From: Rhizopus sp. PT2906
Taxonomy: Eukaryota > Mucoromycota > Mucoromycetes > Mucorales > Rhizopodaceae
NCBI GenBank assembly: GCA_025529335.1
Contig: JAMYHX010000254.1
Span: forward strand, 1 to 59,495
Direction of reading: 5' to 3'
DNA: 59,495 bases
In this document: one piece after another, positions 58,291-59,495 of the stretch
Layout: each line of letters begins with the position of its first letter
Position numbering within the stretch: the stretch's first letter is position 1
The notes under the pieces: generated by a model
What the model saw: the letters and a program-made list of their open reading frames with translations, nothing else
What the model was told of the DNA's origin: nothing
Databases searched by the model: none
Program-made: the position numbers and the translations under genes

Positions 58291-58511
58291 CTTCTATCAC
58301 GCCAAATATTATACAAGGTAACTACAATAGCTAATCAGTAAAGAAAAAAAAGCTAATTTGCATTTTTAAAAAGGATGTAGAAATAGACAATAACAACACT
58401 TTCAAAGATCAAGACTTGTGTTCACTGTCTTCATCGGTTGAAGAAAGTGTGGTGTGGTGGAAAAAGTAAGTTGATAAACTAACAATGAGATAAAAATACC
58501 TTACGATACTG

Positions 58512-58529
58512 TATATATATATATATATA
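58512..58529. repeat. (TA)n microsatellite
   Basis: Short alternating TA run just before repeat copy B. Confidence 0.9.
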
Positions 58530-58583
58530 CTATCCCTCCATAGACGTAGCTACTACACTTTTCAAAAAAAAAAAAAAGAAAGA

Positions 58584-59495
58584 AACACAAGGCGGATTAC
58601 ACCGTTGTTTTATATTTGCTTTAGTTTGATACAACAGCCATAAGACGTGCTTGTCTTTCTCTAAATCATCACTTATTTTATCACATTTCTTCCTTTGTGT
58701 GTCTTTTTTGGTGCTTGCGATTCAATTTTATACGATAAGGCCGCTTTGATAATTATTAAATAAACCTTATATAGGACTAAATGTTTCTTTCGTAATACAA
58801 GGATTGTATTGTGGTTACACTACCCCTTATTTTCCTTTCCCAACCGACACTGTCGGCATTACCGTTATGTGCAGGGACAACAGTGATGGCTAAAGATAAG
58901 TAAAAGTCAAAGGCAGATGAAAAGTAGAGAAAACAGATTTGCCAGTGCCAACCTTTATTAACCAATAAACGTGCGTCAATGGTGAAAAATTTTAAACAAA
59001 AATCATGTTCAAGAATGTTCAAGCGGATTATTTTATTTTTAAAAAAGGGAAGAGGAAAGACTATCAGTTTTCAGTACATGACAACCTTTGAACGTACAGT
59101 AAAGCCAACAAGAGAGGAACAGGAACAAGGTGACATTAACCATATTACAAGTCTCTCTGTGTTGCCCTTAAAGTGTGCTTCTTGAGTGGCCAGGTACATT
59201 CCAAAAGCTCGCCTAGTGAGCAGAGCCAACCTTAGAAACTTGAAGAATGCAAAGAAGCCCAAAAGACCATGAGTAGAACCAAGAGTAGAACCTACAAAAA
59301 CCGCCACCCCACCCCACCCCCATAACCGTGTTAGGAAGGTTTTTAAAAAGACCCATAGATTACTCCCGGACTTCCCTGAAATTTATTGAGAGAGTATGAT
59401 AGACAAAGCTTGCTTGATATATTTGAAGATAAAAGAAAGAATAATTTGAATAAAGGGGGGAAAGTTGCCTCCTTTTATACTTTTTAAAGCTTTCC
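58584..59495 (-). repeat. 0.91-kb dispersed repeat, copy B (clipped by window end)
   Basis: Same orientation and nearly same sequence as 5754-6666, preceded by an A-rich tract at about 58564-58583. It keeps the TATA-like box, the leader and most of the 94-codon frame, but has one extra base in the C-rich run near 59310, which shifts the frame close to the ORF start. The right end is off the window. Confidence 0.85.

Noticed and set aside
1..59495. tRNA, rRNA, CRISPR arrays and prokaryotic-style operators
   Set aside because: I looked for B-box-like GGTTCGAANCC with a paired A box, for rRNA-like blocks and for regularly spaced repeats, and saw none. A covariance-model scan would be needed to exclude tRNAs fully.

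Overview
The window is AT-rich nuclear DNA of a filamentous fungus, most likely an early-diverging Mucorales-type mold (Mucor/Rhizopus/Phycomyces relatives). The reasons are many short GT-AG introns of about 45-70 nt, compact gene spacing, fungal protein families on both strands, and mobile elements of the kind expanded in this order (a Fanzor nuclease relic, a DIRS-like tyrosine-recombinase retroelement, Tnp2 and LINE debris). All protein assignments come from reading motifs; no database search was run.

Layout: 0-1.8 kb holds HIS5 (cut by the window edge) and SUB1/PC4. 2.5-6.7 kb is a graveyard of Tnp2, LINE and repeat sequence. 9.1-16.8 kb holds an IGHMBP2/Hcs1-type helicase, a peroxisomal acyl-CoA oxidase and a PKA-type kinase. 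16.96-19.54 kb is a terminal-inverted-repeat element with a gene for a PD-(D/E)XK-like protein. 19.7-28 kb holds mitochondrial QRI7, an MFS transporter, an unknown-family gene, a stefin-type cystatin and a GLI-like zinc-finger factor. 28.3-42.8 kb holds CSF1 and MCD4 head to head. 43-45.6 kb is a class II histone deacetylase with a chromo-barrel/Tudor-like N-terminus. 45.9-50.3 kb is a broken Fanzor beside an internally deleted DIRS-like element. 51.7-56.4 kb holds an ADP1-type ABCG transporter and a DGAT2-type acyltransferase. The last 3 kb holds a ruined second copy of the 25-kb unknown family and a second copy of a ~0.91-kb repeat also found at 5.75 kb.

How the genes fit together: the most coherent functional unit is CSF1-MCD4. 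A bridge-like lipid-transfer protein reported in yeast to supply phosphatidylethanolamine for GPI-anchor synthesis is divergently paired, across about 400 bp, with the GPI ethanolamine-phosphate transferase that consumes phosphatidylethanolamine. DGAT2 and acyl-CoA oxidase add lipid storage and lipid breakdown. The others look like ordinary neighbours.

Most notable observations: the CSF1/MCD4 divergent pair; a 9-nt microexon that rebuilds the HDAC active-site motif; the TIR element and its cargo; the Fanzor relic next to a truncated tyrosine recombinase; an acyl-CoA oxidase that appears to lack the catalytic Glu; and an unnamed two-copy protein family.
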